Below are positions 54,856 to 64,000 of a stretch of 64,000 bases of DNA, piece after piece (position 1 is the first letter of the stretch; the number at the start of each line of letters is the position of its first letter). Under the pieces are notes generated by a model. The model searched no databases and was not told where the DNA came from. It was given only the letters and a program-made list of their open reading frames with translations. The stretch is from Terrimonas_A sp051954695 (lineage in GTDB: Bacteria > Bacteroidota > Bacteroidia > Chitinophagales > Chitinophagaceae). The DNA lies in contig JBQCHL010000006.1 of the NCBI GenBank assembly GCA_051954695.1, positions 248,001 to 312,000 of the forward strand, given 5' to 3'. Made by a program: the position numbers and the translations under genes.

Positions 54856-56331
54856 TTACTTCTTTAACAGATGATGCACATCTGATATTTTTAAAATCGA
54901 ATCGCTAATGTCGTTTGTTAAGTCAAGCATTGGCTTAGGGTACACACCCATCCAGCAGATCAGTATCACGATCACACCCAGCGCCAGTTTTTCATTCAGG
55001 CTGATATCTTTTGCGTTTGCTGTTAAAGCATTCGCTTCTCCATAAAATATCTTGCGTACCATGTTCAGCGTATACACTGCTGCAAAAATGATACAGGTAG
55101 CAGCCAGCACAGTAAACAGGATATTGTACTTGGTAACAGTAGAAGTGAACACACCTGTAAACATCAGGAACTCTCCAACAAATGCGTTAGTAAGCGGCAA
55201 TGCAATATTAGCCAGTGCAATGATCACGAAGAAAATGGCCATCGTTGGCGCTTTCTGTGCAAGCCCGCCCAGTTCAGACAATTTGCGGGTACCAAACTGG
55301 CGCTCTATCAGTTCTACCATGATCCACAACCCGATAATGTTTACACCGTGGTTGAACATCTGGATCATCACCCCCTGGAAACCTATTTTATTTTCTGAAA
55401 AAATAGTCAGGCACATTAAACCGATATGCGCAATAGATGAATAAGCGATCAGCCTCTTCATATCATCCTGGCGGATAGCGATCAGCGATGCATAGATCAT
55501 TCCGATGATAGCCAACCTGGAAACAGTGTCGCCATAAGAATAAGAAGCGATCGGCAACACCGGCAGCAACCAGCGAAGCAATCCCAGCACACCCATTTTC
55601 ACCATGATGCCGCTCAGCACCATTGTAGTGGCAGTAGGCGATTGCTCATAGGTATCAGGCTGCCAGGTATGGAAAGGGAAGATCGGCATCTTGATCGCGA
55701 AAGCGATAAAGAATAACCAGAACAACCAGCTCTGCGAATTGTAAGGCAGGTCTGCTTTATAAAAAGAACTGATGGCAAATGACTGGTCGGCAGTATGTGA
55801 ATACACATACAGGATCCCGATCAGCATCAGTACAGAACCCAGGAATGTATAGACAAAGAATTTGAAGGTGACCTGGATCCTCCTTTCTCCGCCCCATTGA
55901 GAGCAAAGGAAGTAAACAGGGATCAAAGCCAGTTCCCAGAAGAAATAGAACAGCAGGGCATCCATTGCCAGGAACACACCCATCAATCCTGCCTGCGCCA
56001 GCAACATCAGGGCAAAGAAATTATGCGCTCTTTTATAAGAAGAGTTCCAGGTAGACAGGAAGATGATAGGGTAAGCTACTGCCGTTAAAAGACAAAGCAC
56101 CTGGCCCATTCCATCAAGGCCTACCGCAAAGCTGCTGCCCAATCCCTGCATCCATTCACATTCATGGGAAAGATATTTTGCATCCTTGAACACGGTCAAT
56201 CCCAGTATAGAAACCGCCAGTGTTGCTAAAGATGAAAAAAGGGCCCATGAACGCACTGCTTTTTCATTCCTGAAAAAGAAAGCCGCTAACCCTGTCAACA
56301 GCGGAATCAATATCAATAAAACTGCAATCAT
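54856..56331 (-). CDS. nuoM: NADH-quinone oxidoreductase subunit M
   Basis: This 491-aa membrane subunit has about 14 helices. The key Glu of helix 5 is in FFWELALIPVYFL, and the Lys of helix 7 in FIAFAIKMPIFPFHTWQPDTY, as expected for a Mrp-like proton pump. It lies between nuoL and nuoN; the spacer before it contains tandem repeats and a small hairpin. Confidence 0.96.
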   Translation of the reverse strand: MIAVLLILIPLLTGLAAFFFRNEKAVRSWALFSSLATLAVSILGLTVFKDAKYLSHECEWMQGLGSSFAVGLDGMGQVLCLLTAVAYPIIFLSTWNSSYKRAHNFFALMLLAQAGLMGVFLAMDALLFYFFWELALIPVYFLCSQWGGERRIQVTFKFFVYTFLGSVLMLIGILYVYSHTADQSFAISSFYKADLPYNSQSWLFWLFFIAFAIKMPIFPFHTWQPDTYEQSPTATTMVLSGIMVKMGVLGLLRWLLPVLPIASYSYGDTVSRLAIIGMIYASLIAIRQDDMKRLIAYSSIAHIGLMCLTIFSENKIGFQGVMIQMFNHGVNIIGLWIMVELIERQFGTRKLSELGGLAQKAPTMAIFFVIIALANIALPLTNAFVGEFLMFTGVFTSTVTKYNILFTVLAATCIIFAAVYTLNMVRKIFYGEANALTANAKDISLNEKLALGVIVILICWMGVYPKPMLDLTNDISDSILKISDVHHLLKK

Positions 56332-56341
56332 AATTCCTGTC

Positions 56342-56356
56342 CCCTGCTTTGCAGGG
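56342..56356 (-). other. Small intercistronic hairpin upstream of nuoM
   Basis: CCCTGC pairs with GCAGGG around a TTT loop, 11 bases before the nuoM ATG on the minus strand. It might affect ribosome access to nuoM. Confidence 0.5.
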
Positions 56357-56377
56357 TTTCTGTTTAATAATTATTTA

Positions 56378-56450
56378 TATCATCCCGACCTTCGAGCCGG
56401 TGTTATCCGATCCTCAGAACCGGTTGTTATCCCGGTCCCCGAACCGGGGT
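56378..56450. repeat. Three degenerate tandem repeats in the nuoL-nuoM spacer
   Basis: Three adjoining units of 26, 24 and 23 bases begin with TAT and end with GCCGG or ACCGG followed by T/G: 56378-56403, 56404-56427 and 56428-56450. The third touches the nuoL stop codon. Units contain CCGG pairs that could form short hairpins. The function is unknown. Confidence 0.7.
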
Positions 56451-58351
56451 TATTTCCGGAGGAAAAACTGCACTACAAAAATCACCAGCATACCCAACAC
56501 CATCAGCAGTACATAGCTTCCTACCTGCCCGCTTTGCAACAAGCGCAACTGCCGGCTTCCATAGTTCACCAGTTTGCCTACACCATTCACCACTCCATCG
56601 ATCACTGGCTTCTCCAGCATATTGTCGAGGAAACCTCCCAGTTTATGCAAAGGCCTCACCACGGCCGCATCATACAGTTCATCAACATACCATTTGTTGG
56701 CCAGCACTTTTCCAAAACCTGTTGCCTCTTCTGTATCCGGCTTCTTGCTGAATTTGGTCCAGGCAAATATTACCACGATCAGGATCAGCGCTGTTGAAAC
56801 GCCTGTCAGCACCCATTCTGTTGAATGAGATACTTCATGCACGGGCAGATGTGGCTGCGATGCCGCAAATATGGGTTGTAAGAATGTATTGAGTGAATGT
56901 GCGCCATGAGCAAGGAATTCAGGAACGCCTACATAGCCGCCGATCACGGAAAGGATAGCCAGGATGATCAACGGAATGGTGATCGCAGCCGGGCTTTCAT
57001 GCAGGTGATGCTCCTGCTCATGCGTTCCCCTGAAGCTTCCACGGAAAGTAGTAGCGTAGAGCCGGAACATATAAAAAGCTGTGAGCAATGCAGTGAACAA
57101 TCCTACTGCGTACAATACAGGCGATTTACCAAATGCACCGGCCAGTATTTCATCTTTGGAGAAGAAACCGGACAAGCCGGGAATACCGGCAATGGCCAGG
57201 CATCCTATCAGGAAAGTGATATTGGTAATTTTCATGTATTTCGACAGGCCACCCATTTTGCGGATATCCTGTTCGCCACCCATTGCATGGATCACACTAC
57301 CGCTGCCAAGGAACAAAAGGGCTTTGAAGAAAGCGTGTGTCATTACGTGGAAAACAGCCGCTACATAAGAGCCGGTTCCCAGCGCAAGGAACATATATCC
57401 CAACTGGCTCACGGTTGAATAAGCCAGCACTTTCTTGATATCGTTTTGCTTCAAAGCAATGCTGGCAGCCAGCAGGGCTGTGGCAATACCGATAATGGCG
57501 ATCACATTCAGTGTAAGGGGAGCCAAAGAATATAAGATATTGCTGCGGGCGATCATGTAGATACCTGCTGTTACCATCGTGGCAGCGTGGATCAGTGCTG
57601 AAACAGGTGTAGGACCTGCCATCGCATCAGGCAACCATGTGTATAAAGGTATCTGCGCACTCTTACCGGTAGCGCCTACAAAAAGCAGAAGAGTAATACC
57701 AATGATATCTGTTTTGCTCAGTTGGGAAACATTGGCAAATACATCACCATAGGAAACAGAGTCGAGCCTCCATACCAGCCAGAAGATCGCGATCAGGAAA
57801 GCAAGGTCACCAATACGGTTCATGATAAAGGCCTTATTGGCTGCCTGGTTATATTCGGTTTTCTTAAACCAGAAACCGATAAGCAGGTAGGAACACAAAC
57901 CAACGCCTTCCCATCCGATGAACATCACTACATAGTTAGCGCCCATTACCAGCAAGAGCATGGAGAAAACGAACAGGTTGAGATAGGCAAAATACCTTCC
58001 GTAATGTTCCGGTTTCTCTTCGTGCATGTAAGAAGTGGAATAAACGTGTATCAGGAAACCAACGCCGGTAATGATCAGCAGGAATAGGGAAGAAAGCTGA
58101 TCGATCTGGAAAGCAAAGGGTATGCTGAGTTTGCCTGCAGAAATAAAATCGAAATAGTTGGCTACATAAGTATTGCCACCTTTCACCTGGAGAAAGATCC
58201 ATACACTCACAACAAAGGAAGCCAGCACAGCTCCGCTGCCGATAATACCGATCATGGATTTGGGCAGGGTCTTTCTTCCCAGTCCGTTGATCAGGAATCC
58301 CAGCAAGGGGAAAAGCGGAACTAAATAAGCCAAATGTAAAACGTTGTTCAT
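56450..58351 (-). CDS. nuoL: NADH-quinone oxidoreductase subunit L
   Basis: This 633-aa membrane subunit is the largest proton-pumping arm protein. It has about 16 transmembrane helices, the Glu in FIGWEGVGLCSYLLIGFW, the Lys in GATGKSAQIPLYTWLPDAM, and a long C-terminal amphipathic helix region. The last residues before the stop run directly into the tandem repeats. Length is normal for NuoL. Confidence 0.96.
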   Translation of the reverse strand: MNNVLHLAYLVPLFPLLGFLINGLGRKTLPKSMIGIIGSGAVLASFVVSVWIFLQVKGGNTYVANYFDFISAGKLSIPFAFQIDQLSSLFLLIITGVGFLIHVYSTSYMHEEKPEHYGRYFAYLNLFVFSMLLLVMGANYVVMFIGWEGVGLCSYLLIGFWFKKTEYNQAANKAFIMNRIGDLAFLIAIFWLVWRLDSVSYGDVFANVSQLSKTDIIGITLLLFVGATGKSAQIPLYTWLPDAMAGPTPVSALIHAATMVTAGIYMIARSNILYSLAPLTLNVIAIIGIATALLAASIALKQNDIKKVLAYSTVSQLGYMFLALGTGSYVAAVFHVMTHAFFKALLFLGSGSVIHAMGGEQDIRKMGGLSKYMKITNITFLIGCLAIAGIPGLSGFFSKDEILAGAFGKSPVLYAVGLFTALLTAFYMFRLYATTFRGSFRGTHEQEHHLHESPAAITIPLIILAILSVIGGYVGVPEFLAHGAHSLNTFLQPIFAASQPHLPVHEVSHSTEWVLTGVSTALILIVVIFAWTKFSKKPDTEEATGFGKVLANKWYVDELYDAAVVRPLHKLGGFLDNMLEKPVIDGVVNGVGKLVNYGSRQLRLLQSGQVGSYVLLMVLGMLVIFVVQFFLRK

Positions 58352-58455
58352 AAAGAAGCCCCTCCAGCATCCGCTATCGCGGAGTTTTGAAGTTTCTGTT
58401 TTATTGGTAAATATTTATATACAGCACTGCTTGATTTATTTGATCATCAGGCAGA

Positions 58456-58782
58456 TCAGTGTTTCAATCTGTTCAGGAAGTTCACATCCACAGAATGGAT
58501 ATTCCTGTACATCATCACGATGATGGCCAATCCCACACTCACTTCAGCAGCAGCCACCACCATAATAAAGAATACGAATAGCTGGCCATCAGAGCCTGCA
58601 TTGGCTACAGCCCCTGGCACAGCATGGTGCATTTTTGAAAATGCGACCAGTAATAAGTTCACTGCGTTCAACATCAATTCTACGCACATAAAAATGATGA
58701 TCGCATTACGGCGTGTCAGAACACCAACAACCCCGATACAAAACAGGGCAATGGCCAGAAATATGTAATAATTAATTGGCAT
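58456..58782 (-). CDS. nuoK: NADH-quinone oxidoreductase subunit K
   Basis: This 108-aa protein has three transmembrane helices. The first essential acidic residue, Glu35, is in MCVELMLNAVNLLLVAF and the second is in VAAAEVSVGLAIIV. Length and motif match NuoK. It lies 4 nt after nuoJ. A 104-nt gap to nuoL has no clear gene or terminator. Confidence 0.95.
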   Translation of the reverse strand: MPINYYIFLAIALFCIGVVGVLTRRNAIIIFMCVELMLNAVNLLLVAFSKMHHAVPGAVANAGSDGQLFVFFIMVVAAAEVSVGLAIIVMMYRNIHSVDVNFLNRLKH

Positions 58783-58786
58783 GGTC

Positions 58787-59287
58787 TTATGAATCTTTTT
58801 TTCCGATCACTACAGCTCCTACCATAGCGCTCAGGAATAAAATACTGCTTATCTCAAACGGCACTACATAAGTGCTGAATAATTCTTTTCCTAAATTTTT
58901 GATGAGCCCGATATCCCCGGTATTCACCATAGCGGTCTGGCTCTTGATCTCTGTATTACGAAGCGCTGCTACCAGCACCAGCAGAAGACAGCCGCCTGAT
59001 ATGGCACCGGCAAATTTCAGCCAGCGGTTTTTCTTCGGCTCTATCGTTTGATTCAGGTTCATGAGCATTATCACAAAAAGGAATAATACCATGATCGCCC
59101 CTGCATAAACGATGATGTTCACTACTGCCAGGAACTGTGCGTTCAATAATATATAATGTCCGGAGATAGCAAAAAACGTGAGGATCAGCCACAATACGCT
59201 GTACACGGGGTTCTTGCTGGTGATCACCATCATAGCCCCGAACAATGCCATTACGGAAAGAAACCAAAAAAGTACTTGTATAATCAT
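58787..59287 (-). CDS. nuoJ: NADH-quinone oxidoreductase subunit J
   Basis: This 166-aa membrane subunit has about five helices. VYAGAIMVLFLFVIMLMNL is the helix that forms the pi-bulge region in complex I. The rest matches NuoJ topology. It lies 68 nt after nuoI and 4 nt before nuoK. Confidence 0.94.
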   Translation of the reverse strand: MIIQVLFWFLSVMALFGAMMVITSKNPVYSVLWLILTFFAISGHYILLNAQFLAVVNIIVYAGAIMVLFLFVIMLMNLNQTIEPKKNRWLKFAGAISGGCLLLVLVAALRNTEIKSQTAMVNTGDIGLIKNLGKELFSTYVVPFEISSILFLSAMVGAVVIGKKDS

Positions 59288-59355
59288 CTTCTCTAAGCTG
59301 TTGGCTGAGCTATCGCTTAAGCCTTTTCGTTTTTAAACCATTTAACTATCCGCGC

Positions 59356-59898
59356 TTATGCTTTACTGCTTTTTTCTCCTAATGCTTTCTGATATCCTTC
59401 CGGATCTTCTTTCGGATTCGGGATCAGTAAGTCTTCTTTTTTATAAATAAACCCCTGGCGGCCATAGTTGGCCGGCGCAAAAGTTTCTGTCAGGTAAATA
59501 GCATCTTTCGGACAGGCTTCTTCGCAATAACCGCAGAAAATGCAACGCAGCATATTGATCTCATATTTTGCTGCATATTTTTCTTCCCTGTACAGATGCT
59601 CTTCACCAGGCTGACGCTCGGCTGCTTCCATTGTAATGGCTTCAGCAGGGCAGGCCACGGCACATAAGCCGCAGGCTGTGCATCTTTCACGGCCTTCTTC
59701 ATCCCTGTTCAGTATCTGCACTCCACGGAATACTTTAGAAAAGGTTCTTGTCTCTTCCGGATATTTGATCGTAGCCTTACGCTTGAACAGGTGGCGGATG
59801 GTGATCAGCATACCCTTCGCAATGTTCCACAGGTATATCTTCTCCAACAGCGTCATCGGCTTACGTTCTACCTGTTTTGCTCTTTGTGTTAATTGCAT
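59356..59898 (-). CDS. nuoI: NADH-quinone oxidoreductase subunit I (two 4Fe-4S clusters)
   Basis: This 180-aa peripheral subunit has two ferredoxin motifs: Cys73-xx-Cys76-xx-Cys79-xxx-Cys83 (CTACGLCAVACP) and CIFCGYCEEACP, binding clusters N6a and N6b. It sits where the hydrophilic arm meets the membrane arm. The start lies 86 nt after nuoH. Confidence 0.95.
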   Translation of the reverse strand: MQLTQRAKQVERKPMTLLEKIYLWNIAKGMLITIRHLFKRKATIKYPEETRTFSKVFRGVQILNRDEEGRERCTACGLCAVACPAEAITMEAAERQPGEEHLYREEKYAAKYEINMLRCIFCGYCEEACPKDAIYLTETFAPANYGRQGFIYKKEDLLIPNPKEDPEGYQKALGEKSSKA

Positions 59899-59984
59899 AA
59901 TCTACCTCCAAAAGGAGATTTTAAATTTTCGCAAATATATATTTATGTTCTTAGCAACACGAATTCTGTTGCGCTTACTCTCTA

Positions 59985-61034
59985 TCACTTTTTCAACCAC
60001 AATACAATGGCCGCAGTCAATACCATGTTCAGCAATGCCAGTGGTATCAGTGTTCTCCAACCCAGTTTCATCAGTTGATCATAACGGAATCTCGGGATCG
60101 TCCACCGTATCCACATAAACACGAATACGAAGAAGAATGCTTTTGCCAGCAGCACTGCAAAGCCAATAATAGCCAGCAGGTTCTGGTTGATATTCCAGCT
60201 TGCTTCATTCACAAACGGTATATCATATCCACCGAAATACAATGTCGACATTACCACACCGCTGATAAACATGTTAATGTATTCAGCAAAGAGGTAGAAG
60301 CCGAGTTTCATGGATGAATATTCCTGGTGATAACCAAAGTTCAACTCGTTCTCTGCCTCAGGAAGATCAAACGGTGTACGGTTACATTCTGCCAGTGCAC
60401 ATACAAAAAAGATAATGAAGCCTATTGGCTGATACACGATATGCCAGTAGTTCTCTATCTGGTTATTCACGATCACGCTCATCCGCAGATCTCCGGCAAG
60501 CATCAGCACTGCGATCAGGGCAAGGCCCATCGGCAATTCGTAAGACACCATCTGGGAAGCACCGCGGACTGCAGCCAGCAGGGAGAATTTATTATTCGAA
60601 GCCCAGCCACCGATCATAATGCCGTACACACCCAGGCTTACTACACCGAAAATGTAAAGGATCCCGATATTGATATCTGCTACCTGCAGTGGAATATCCT
60701 TATCAAATAAATGAAGAGGAGTACTCCAGGGGATCACCGCACTGGTAAGCAAAGCAGTGATCATTGCCAGGCAGGGACCGAGAATGAACAGGAACTTGGA
60801 GGAGATCAATGGAATGATCTCTTCTTTAAAAAACAATTTACCACCATCGGCCAGCGGCTGAAGAATACCGAAGGGACCTGCGCGGTTAGGGCCGATACGG
60901 TCCTGCAACCATGCAGCCACTTTTCTTTCGCCATAGGTAGCATACATCGCCACTACCATCGACAGGGTCACGATCAGGCCGATCAGCAAAAACTTTTCCA
61001 GTATAAAAAACCAGTCTATTGCCAGTAAATACAT
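59985..61034 (-). CDS. nuoH: NADH-quinone oxidoreductase subunit H
   Basis: This 349-aa membrane subunit has about eight helices and the conserved loops of the quinone channel: GERKVAAWLQDRIGPNRAGPFG and NRTPFDLPEAENELNFGYHQEYSSM. It starts 5 nt after nuoG. The assignment is secure by sequence and gene order. Confidence 0.97.
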   Translation of the reverse strand: MYLLAIDWFFILEKFLLIGLIVTLSMVVAMYATYGERKVAAWLQDRIGPNRAGPFGILQPLADGGKLFFKEEIIPLISSKFLFILGPCLAMITALLTSAVIPWSTPLHLFDKDIPLQVADINIGILYIFGVVSLGVYGIMIGGWASNNKFSLLAAVRGASQMVSYELPMGLALIAVLMLAGDLRMSVIVNNQIENYWHIVYQPIGFIIFFVCALAECNRTPFDLPEAENELNFGYHQEYSSMKLGFYLFAEYINMFISGVVMSTLYFGGYDIPFVNEASWNINQNLLAIIGFAVLLAKAFFFVFVFMWIRWTIPRFRYDQLMKLGWRTLIPLALLNMVLTAAIVLWLKK

Positions 61035-61039
61035 GTCCG

Positions 61040-62152
61040 CTATTGTTGCTTTTTGTTATTAAAAGTTGCACCCGTTGCCGGCCCTGGTATCACACTCAGG
61101 TCAACCGAAGGATCATTCACATCACTCACATCATGGATATCCATCAGCAGTTTGGGCTGACGGCCTCCCATCACTTCAGCAATGGTTTCCTGAGGTTTCT
61201 TTCCTTTCACATAATGATTGGTAGAGATCACAGAGTGACGGCTCACATTTGTAGGCCCTTCGATCACCCAATCGCTCAGTTTCTTTTTATCAAAGCGGCA
61301 GGTGTTGCAGATCCATCCGGGTTTGCCATCATAGCTTTCCACTTCGCCCCATTCATCCTTTCTTGCAGTTACACGCAGCACTTCATCCCCACGGTTCCAG
61401 AGTGTTACTTTTCCGCAGCATTTATCGCAATCACGATGTGCCTGCACAGGTTTGGTAAACCATACCCTGTTCTTGAACCGGAATGTTTTATCGGTCAGTG
61501 CACCAACAGGGCAAACATCGATCATGTTGCCACTGAAATCGTTAGTGATCGCTTTGGAGATATAAGTTGATATCTCTGCATGATCTCCACGGTCAAGCAC
61601 ACCATGCACACGGCTATCGGTCAGTTGTGCTGCCACATAAGTGCAGCGGTAGCAAAGAATGCACCTTGTCATGTGCAACTGTATATAAGGACCGAAATCT
61701 TCTTTATCAAATGTGCGGCGGGAGAACTCATAACGTGTTCCTTCCTTGCCATGCTCATAACTCAGGTCCTGCAGATGGCATTCACCGGCCTGGTCGCAGA
61801 TAGGGCAATCGAGCGGATGGTTGAGCAAAAGGAACTCCACCACGCCGGCTCTTGCATCCATCACTTTGTCGCTGGTAATATTCTTTACTTCCATTCCATC
61901 CATCACGGTAGTGCGGCAGCTTGCCACCAGCTTAGGCATCGGGCGGGGATCTTTCTCTGATCCTTTGCTTACTTCAACGAGACAGGTACGGCATTTACCA
62001 CCACTGCCCTGCAATTTGCTATAGAAGCACATTGCCGGAGGTGTAACATCACCACCGATCTTGCGGGCAGCCATGAGAATGGTTGTTCCCGGCTCCACTT
62101 CAACGGTGATGTTGTCTATGGTTACTTTGAATAATTGTTTTTCGTCAGCCAT
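61040..62152 (-). CDS. nuoG: NADH-quinone oxidoreductase subunit G, short form
   Basis: This 370-aa iron-sulfur subunit has the N-terminal [2Fe-2S] ligands Cys42, Cys54 and Cys57, the His-Cys ligands of N5 in HPLDCPICDQAGECH, and further 4Fe-4S cysteines in RCILCYRCTYV, DVCPVGALTD, DCDKCCGK and WICNTCRF. It ends soon after, so the large molybdopterin-like C-terminal domain of many NuoG proteins is absent. That short form is normal in Bacteroidota. The gene is intact and lies between nuoF and nuoH. Confidence 0.94.
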   Translation of the reverse strand: MADEKQLFKVTIDNITVEVEPGTTILMAARKIGGDVTPPAMCFYSKLQGSGGKCRTCLVEVSKGSEKDPRPMPKLVASCRTTVMDGMEVKNITSDKVMDARAGVVEFLLLNHPLDCPICDQAGECHLQDLSYEHGKEGTRYEFSRRTFDKEDFGPYIQLHMTRCILCYRCTYVAAQLTDSRVHGVLDRGDHAEISTYISKAITNDFSGNMIDVCPVGALTDKTFRFKNRVWFTKPVQAHRDCDKCCGKVTLWNRGDEVLRVTARKDEWGEVESYDGKPGWICNTCRFDKKKLSDWVIEGPTNVSRHSVISTNHYVKGKKPQETIAEVMGGRQPKLLMDIHDVSDVNDPSVDLSVIPGPATGATFNNKKQQ

Positions 62153-62199
62153 TGTTATAATTCAAAAGTCAACTGTAAAATCATTTGTTTCGAACTTGC

Positions 62200-63555
62200 C
62201 TAAGCAACGGTCATTTCCAATGGGTCTGCATAATGTGCGAGACCATAATTCCTGCGGGTACATTCTTCCGGGTTCAGCACATGCCATTCAAATTCATCCC
62301 TGAAATGCCTGATCGCTGCAGCTACAGGCCATGCAGCCGCATCACCCAATGGGCAGATCGTATTGCCTTCTATCTTACGCTGTATATCCCACAGCAGATC
62401 TATATCACTCATCTTGCCCTGTCCCCTGTCTAAACGCAGCAGCAGTTTTTCCATCCATCCTGTTCCCTCACGGCAGGGTGAGCATTGTCCGCAGCTTTCA
62501 TGACGATAGAAGCGGGCGAGCGTATAAGTATGTTTTACCACGCACTGGTCTTCATCCAGTACAATAAACCCACCGGAACCCATCATGGTGCCGGTCGCAA
62601 AGCCGCCATCACTCAGGCTTTCATAATTCATCATGCGGGTTTCACCCTTTGCCGTTTTCAATAAGAGATTGGCAGGCAGGATGGGAACGGATGAACCGCC
62701 GGGGATACAGGCTTTCAATCTTTTTCCATTAGCAATACCACCGCAGTATTCATCACTGTAAATAAACTCTTCCACGCTGATGGTCATGTCTATCTCGTAT
62801 ACGCCGGGTTTGTTGATATTGCCACAGGCAGATATGAGTTTGGTGCCGGTTGATTTACCTACACCTATTTTAGCATATTCCTCACCACCTTCATTGATGA
62901 TAGGCACAACTGCAGAGATGGTCTCCACATTGTTAACCACGGTAGGACAATCCCATACACCTTTGATCGCAGGGAATGGAGGTTTGATCCGGGGATTTCC
63001 TCTTTTTCCTTCCAGTGATTCGATCAGCGCCGTTTCTTCACCACAGATATAAGCACCTGCTCCGCGATGTACAAAAATGTCGCAGTCAAATCCTGATCCA
63101 AGAATATTCTTGCCGAGGAAGCCATTGTTCCTGGCTTCTTCGATCGCTTGTTCCAGGATGTCTACGATCCACCAGTATTCACCACGGATATAGATATAAG
63201 AACGGTTGCTACCCAAAGCAAAGGATGCCACGATCATTCCTTCGATCAGAATATGCGGAAGAAATTCCATCAGGTAGCGGTCTTTAAATGTACCGGGCTC
63301 TGATTCATCTGCATTCACTACCAGGTAGCGGGGCACACCTTCAGGTTTTGCGAGGAAGCTCCATTTCATACCTGCAGGAAAGCCTGCACCACCGCGACCG
63401 CGCAATCCGCTTTTCTTCACCTCTTCCGTTACCGCATCAGGGCTCATTGTCTTCAATGCTTTCTCCACGCTGCGGTAGCCTCCTTCACGGCGGTAAACAT
63501 CAAAATGCCTGATGTTCTCTACGTGTGCTTTTTCCAATAAAAGTTTTCTTCCCAT
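62200..63555 (-). CDS. nuoF: NADH-quinone oxidoreductase subunit F (NADH, FMN and 4Fe-4S binding)
   Basis: This 451-aa peripheral subunit takes electrons from NADH. The FMN/NADH site is GRGGAGFPAGMKW and GAGAYICGEETALIESLEGKRG, and the N3 cluster ligands are in ESCGQCSPCREG with the fourth Cys in NTICPLGDAAAW. It lies between nuoE (54 nt) and nuoG (47 nt). Length and motif order are typical. Confidence 0.97.
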   Translation of the reverse strand: MGRKLLLEKAHVENIRHFDVYRREGGYRSVEKALKTMSPDAVTEEVKKSGLRGRGGAGFPAGMKWSFLAKPEGVPRYLVVNADESEPGTFKDRYLMEFLPHILIEGMIVASFALGSNRSYIYIRGEYWWIVDILEQAIEEARNNGFLGKNILGSGFDCDIFVHRGAGAYICGEETALIESLEGKRGNPRIKPPFPAIKGVWDCPTVVNNVETISAVVPIINEGGEEYAKIGVGKSTGTKLISACGNINKPGVYEIDMTISVEEFIYSDEYCGGIANGKRLKACIPGGSSVPILPANLLLKTAKGETRMMNYESLSDGGFATGTMMGSGGFIVLDEDQCVVKHTYTLARFYRHESCGQCSPCREGTGWMEKLLLRLDRGQGKMSDIDLLWDIQRKIEGNTICPLGDAAAWPVAAAIRHFRDEFEWHVLNPEECTRRNYGLAHYADPLEMTVA

Positions 63556-63609
63556 CTATTGTAAATTCAAAAGTCAAAATTGAAAGTAAAACAGGCTATT
63601 CCGTTTTGC

Positions 63610-64000
63610 TTAGTTATTTGAAGCCGCGTTCCTCCTGCATTCATCCACGATCTCATCCACTCGTTGCGGCGTCAGGTGTTCCTTATAATGTTTTCCCATC
63701 TGCATCATAGGTGCATAACCACAGGCGCCGAGGCATTCTACAGTTTTTAATGTGAACATGCCATCAGAAGTGGTTTCGCCCGGTTTAATGCCGAGTTTCT
63801 TACCGATATAGTCAATGATATTATCTGCCCCGTTTATCATGCAGGGGCCAGTCTGGCAAACTTCAAACATATAACGTCCTACCGGTTTCAGGTTGAACAT
63901 GCTGTAAAAAGTAGCCACTTCATATACTTCAATAGGAGTAATACTGAGCAAAGACGCTACATAGTCCATCACCGGCACATCGAGCCAGCCGCCAAATTCC
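63610..64000 (-). CDS. nuoE: NADH-quinone oxidoreductase subunit E, partial at window edge
   Basis: This is the C-terminal 130 or so residues of the [2Fe-2S] subunit NuoE. Ligands are CQTGPC and CLGACGYAPMM. The frame stays open to the window end and upstream residues EFGGWLDVPVMDY are normal for NuoE, so the start lies beyond base 64000. It is the first of the nuo genes visible here; nuoA-D presumably lie further upstream. Confidence 0.95.
   Translation of the reverse strand, partial: EFGGWLDVPVMDYVASLLSITPIEVYEVATFYSMFNLKPVGRYMFEVCQTGPCMINGADNIIDYIGKKLGIKPGETTSDGMFTLKTVECLGACGYAPMMQMGKHYKEHLTPQRVDEIVDECRRNAASNN

Noticed and set aside
61040..62152. NuoG appears truncated compared with long NuoG proteins
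   Set aside because: The gene ends cleanly before nuoH and all Fe-S ligands are present; a short NuoG is normal in Bacteroidota.

Overview
The window looks like chromosomal DNA of an aerobic or facultatively denitrifying Bacteroidota, most likely Chitinophagaceae or a close relative. This rests on a SusC/SusD pair, abundant short lipoprotein signals, a clade II (Sec-type) nitrous oxide reductase cluster without nosR, NuoG lacking the large molybdopterin-like domain, an ExbB-ExbD-ExbD-TonB cassette, and promoter-like TAnnTTTG boxes instead of -35/-10 motifs. Almost every gene is on the minus strand. The exceptions are a hemerythrin-like gene and a GntR-type regulator. I saw no rRNA, tRNA, CRISPR array, insertion sequence or prophage.

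Region 1 (49-10594) is a copper/silver resistance operon read right to left: a small HYC_CC_PP protein, a DUF3347 lipoprotein, a haem-binding-domain protein, a CusA-type RND pump split by a frameshift, a TolC-family channel, two CusB-type adaptors and a CopB-like P-type ATPase. Region 2 (10810-17840) holds a hemerythrin-like gene converging on a nitrous oxide reductase operon: cytochrome c, nosZ, a NosL with an extra membrane domain, nosD, nosF and nosY. Near-consensus FNR-type boxes lie in front of both the cytochrome gene and the hemerythrin gene.

Region 3 (18000-36290) is a ferredoxin reductase gene plus a long co-directional run for L-rhamnose use: two GH78 rhamnosidases, a GH71/99-like secreted protein, RhaT, an isomerase-like TIM barrel, a rhamnulokinase-type kinase, a fused aldolase/lactaldehyde dehydrogenase, and LutABC, which would take the resulting L-lactate to pyruvate. 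A two-domain class II aldolase has a second half without its metal and catalytic residues. Region 4 (36513-44940) contains the divergent GntR-type regulator, interrupted by one in-frame TAA, and a polysaccharide-utilisation block of SusC, SusD, an alpha/beta hydrolase and an SGNH hydrolase.

Region 5 (45319-47039) is an AT-richer two-gene unit of a sugar-type formyltransferase and a NodB-type deacetylase. Region 6 (47093-53210) has mnmE, the TonB energising cassette and a MacB-type permease. Region 7 (53476-64000) is the distal part of the respiratory complex I operon, nuoE to nuoN, with nuoE cut by the window edge. Several intergenic repeats and hairpins mark the operon boundaries.

The most interesting items are the split cusA, the nonsense-interrupted regulator, the NosL fusion with an internal lipobox, the FNR-like sites, the half-dead aldolase doublet, the likely L-rhamnose isomerase of unusual size, and the formyltransferase/deacetylase pair. 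None was tested beyond reading the sequence.
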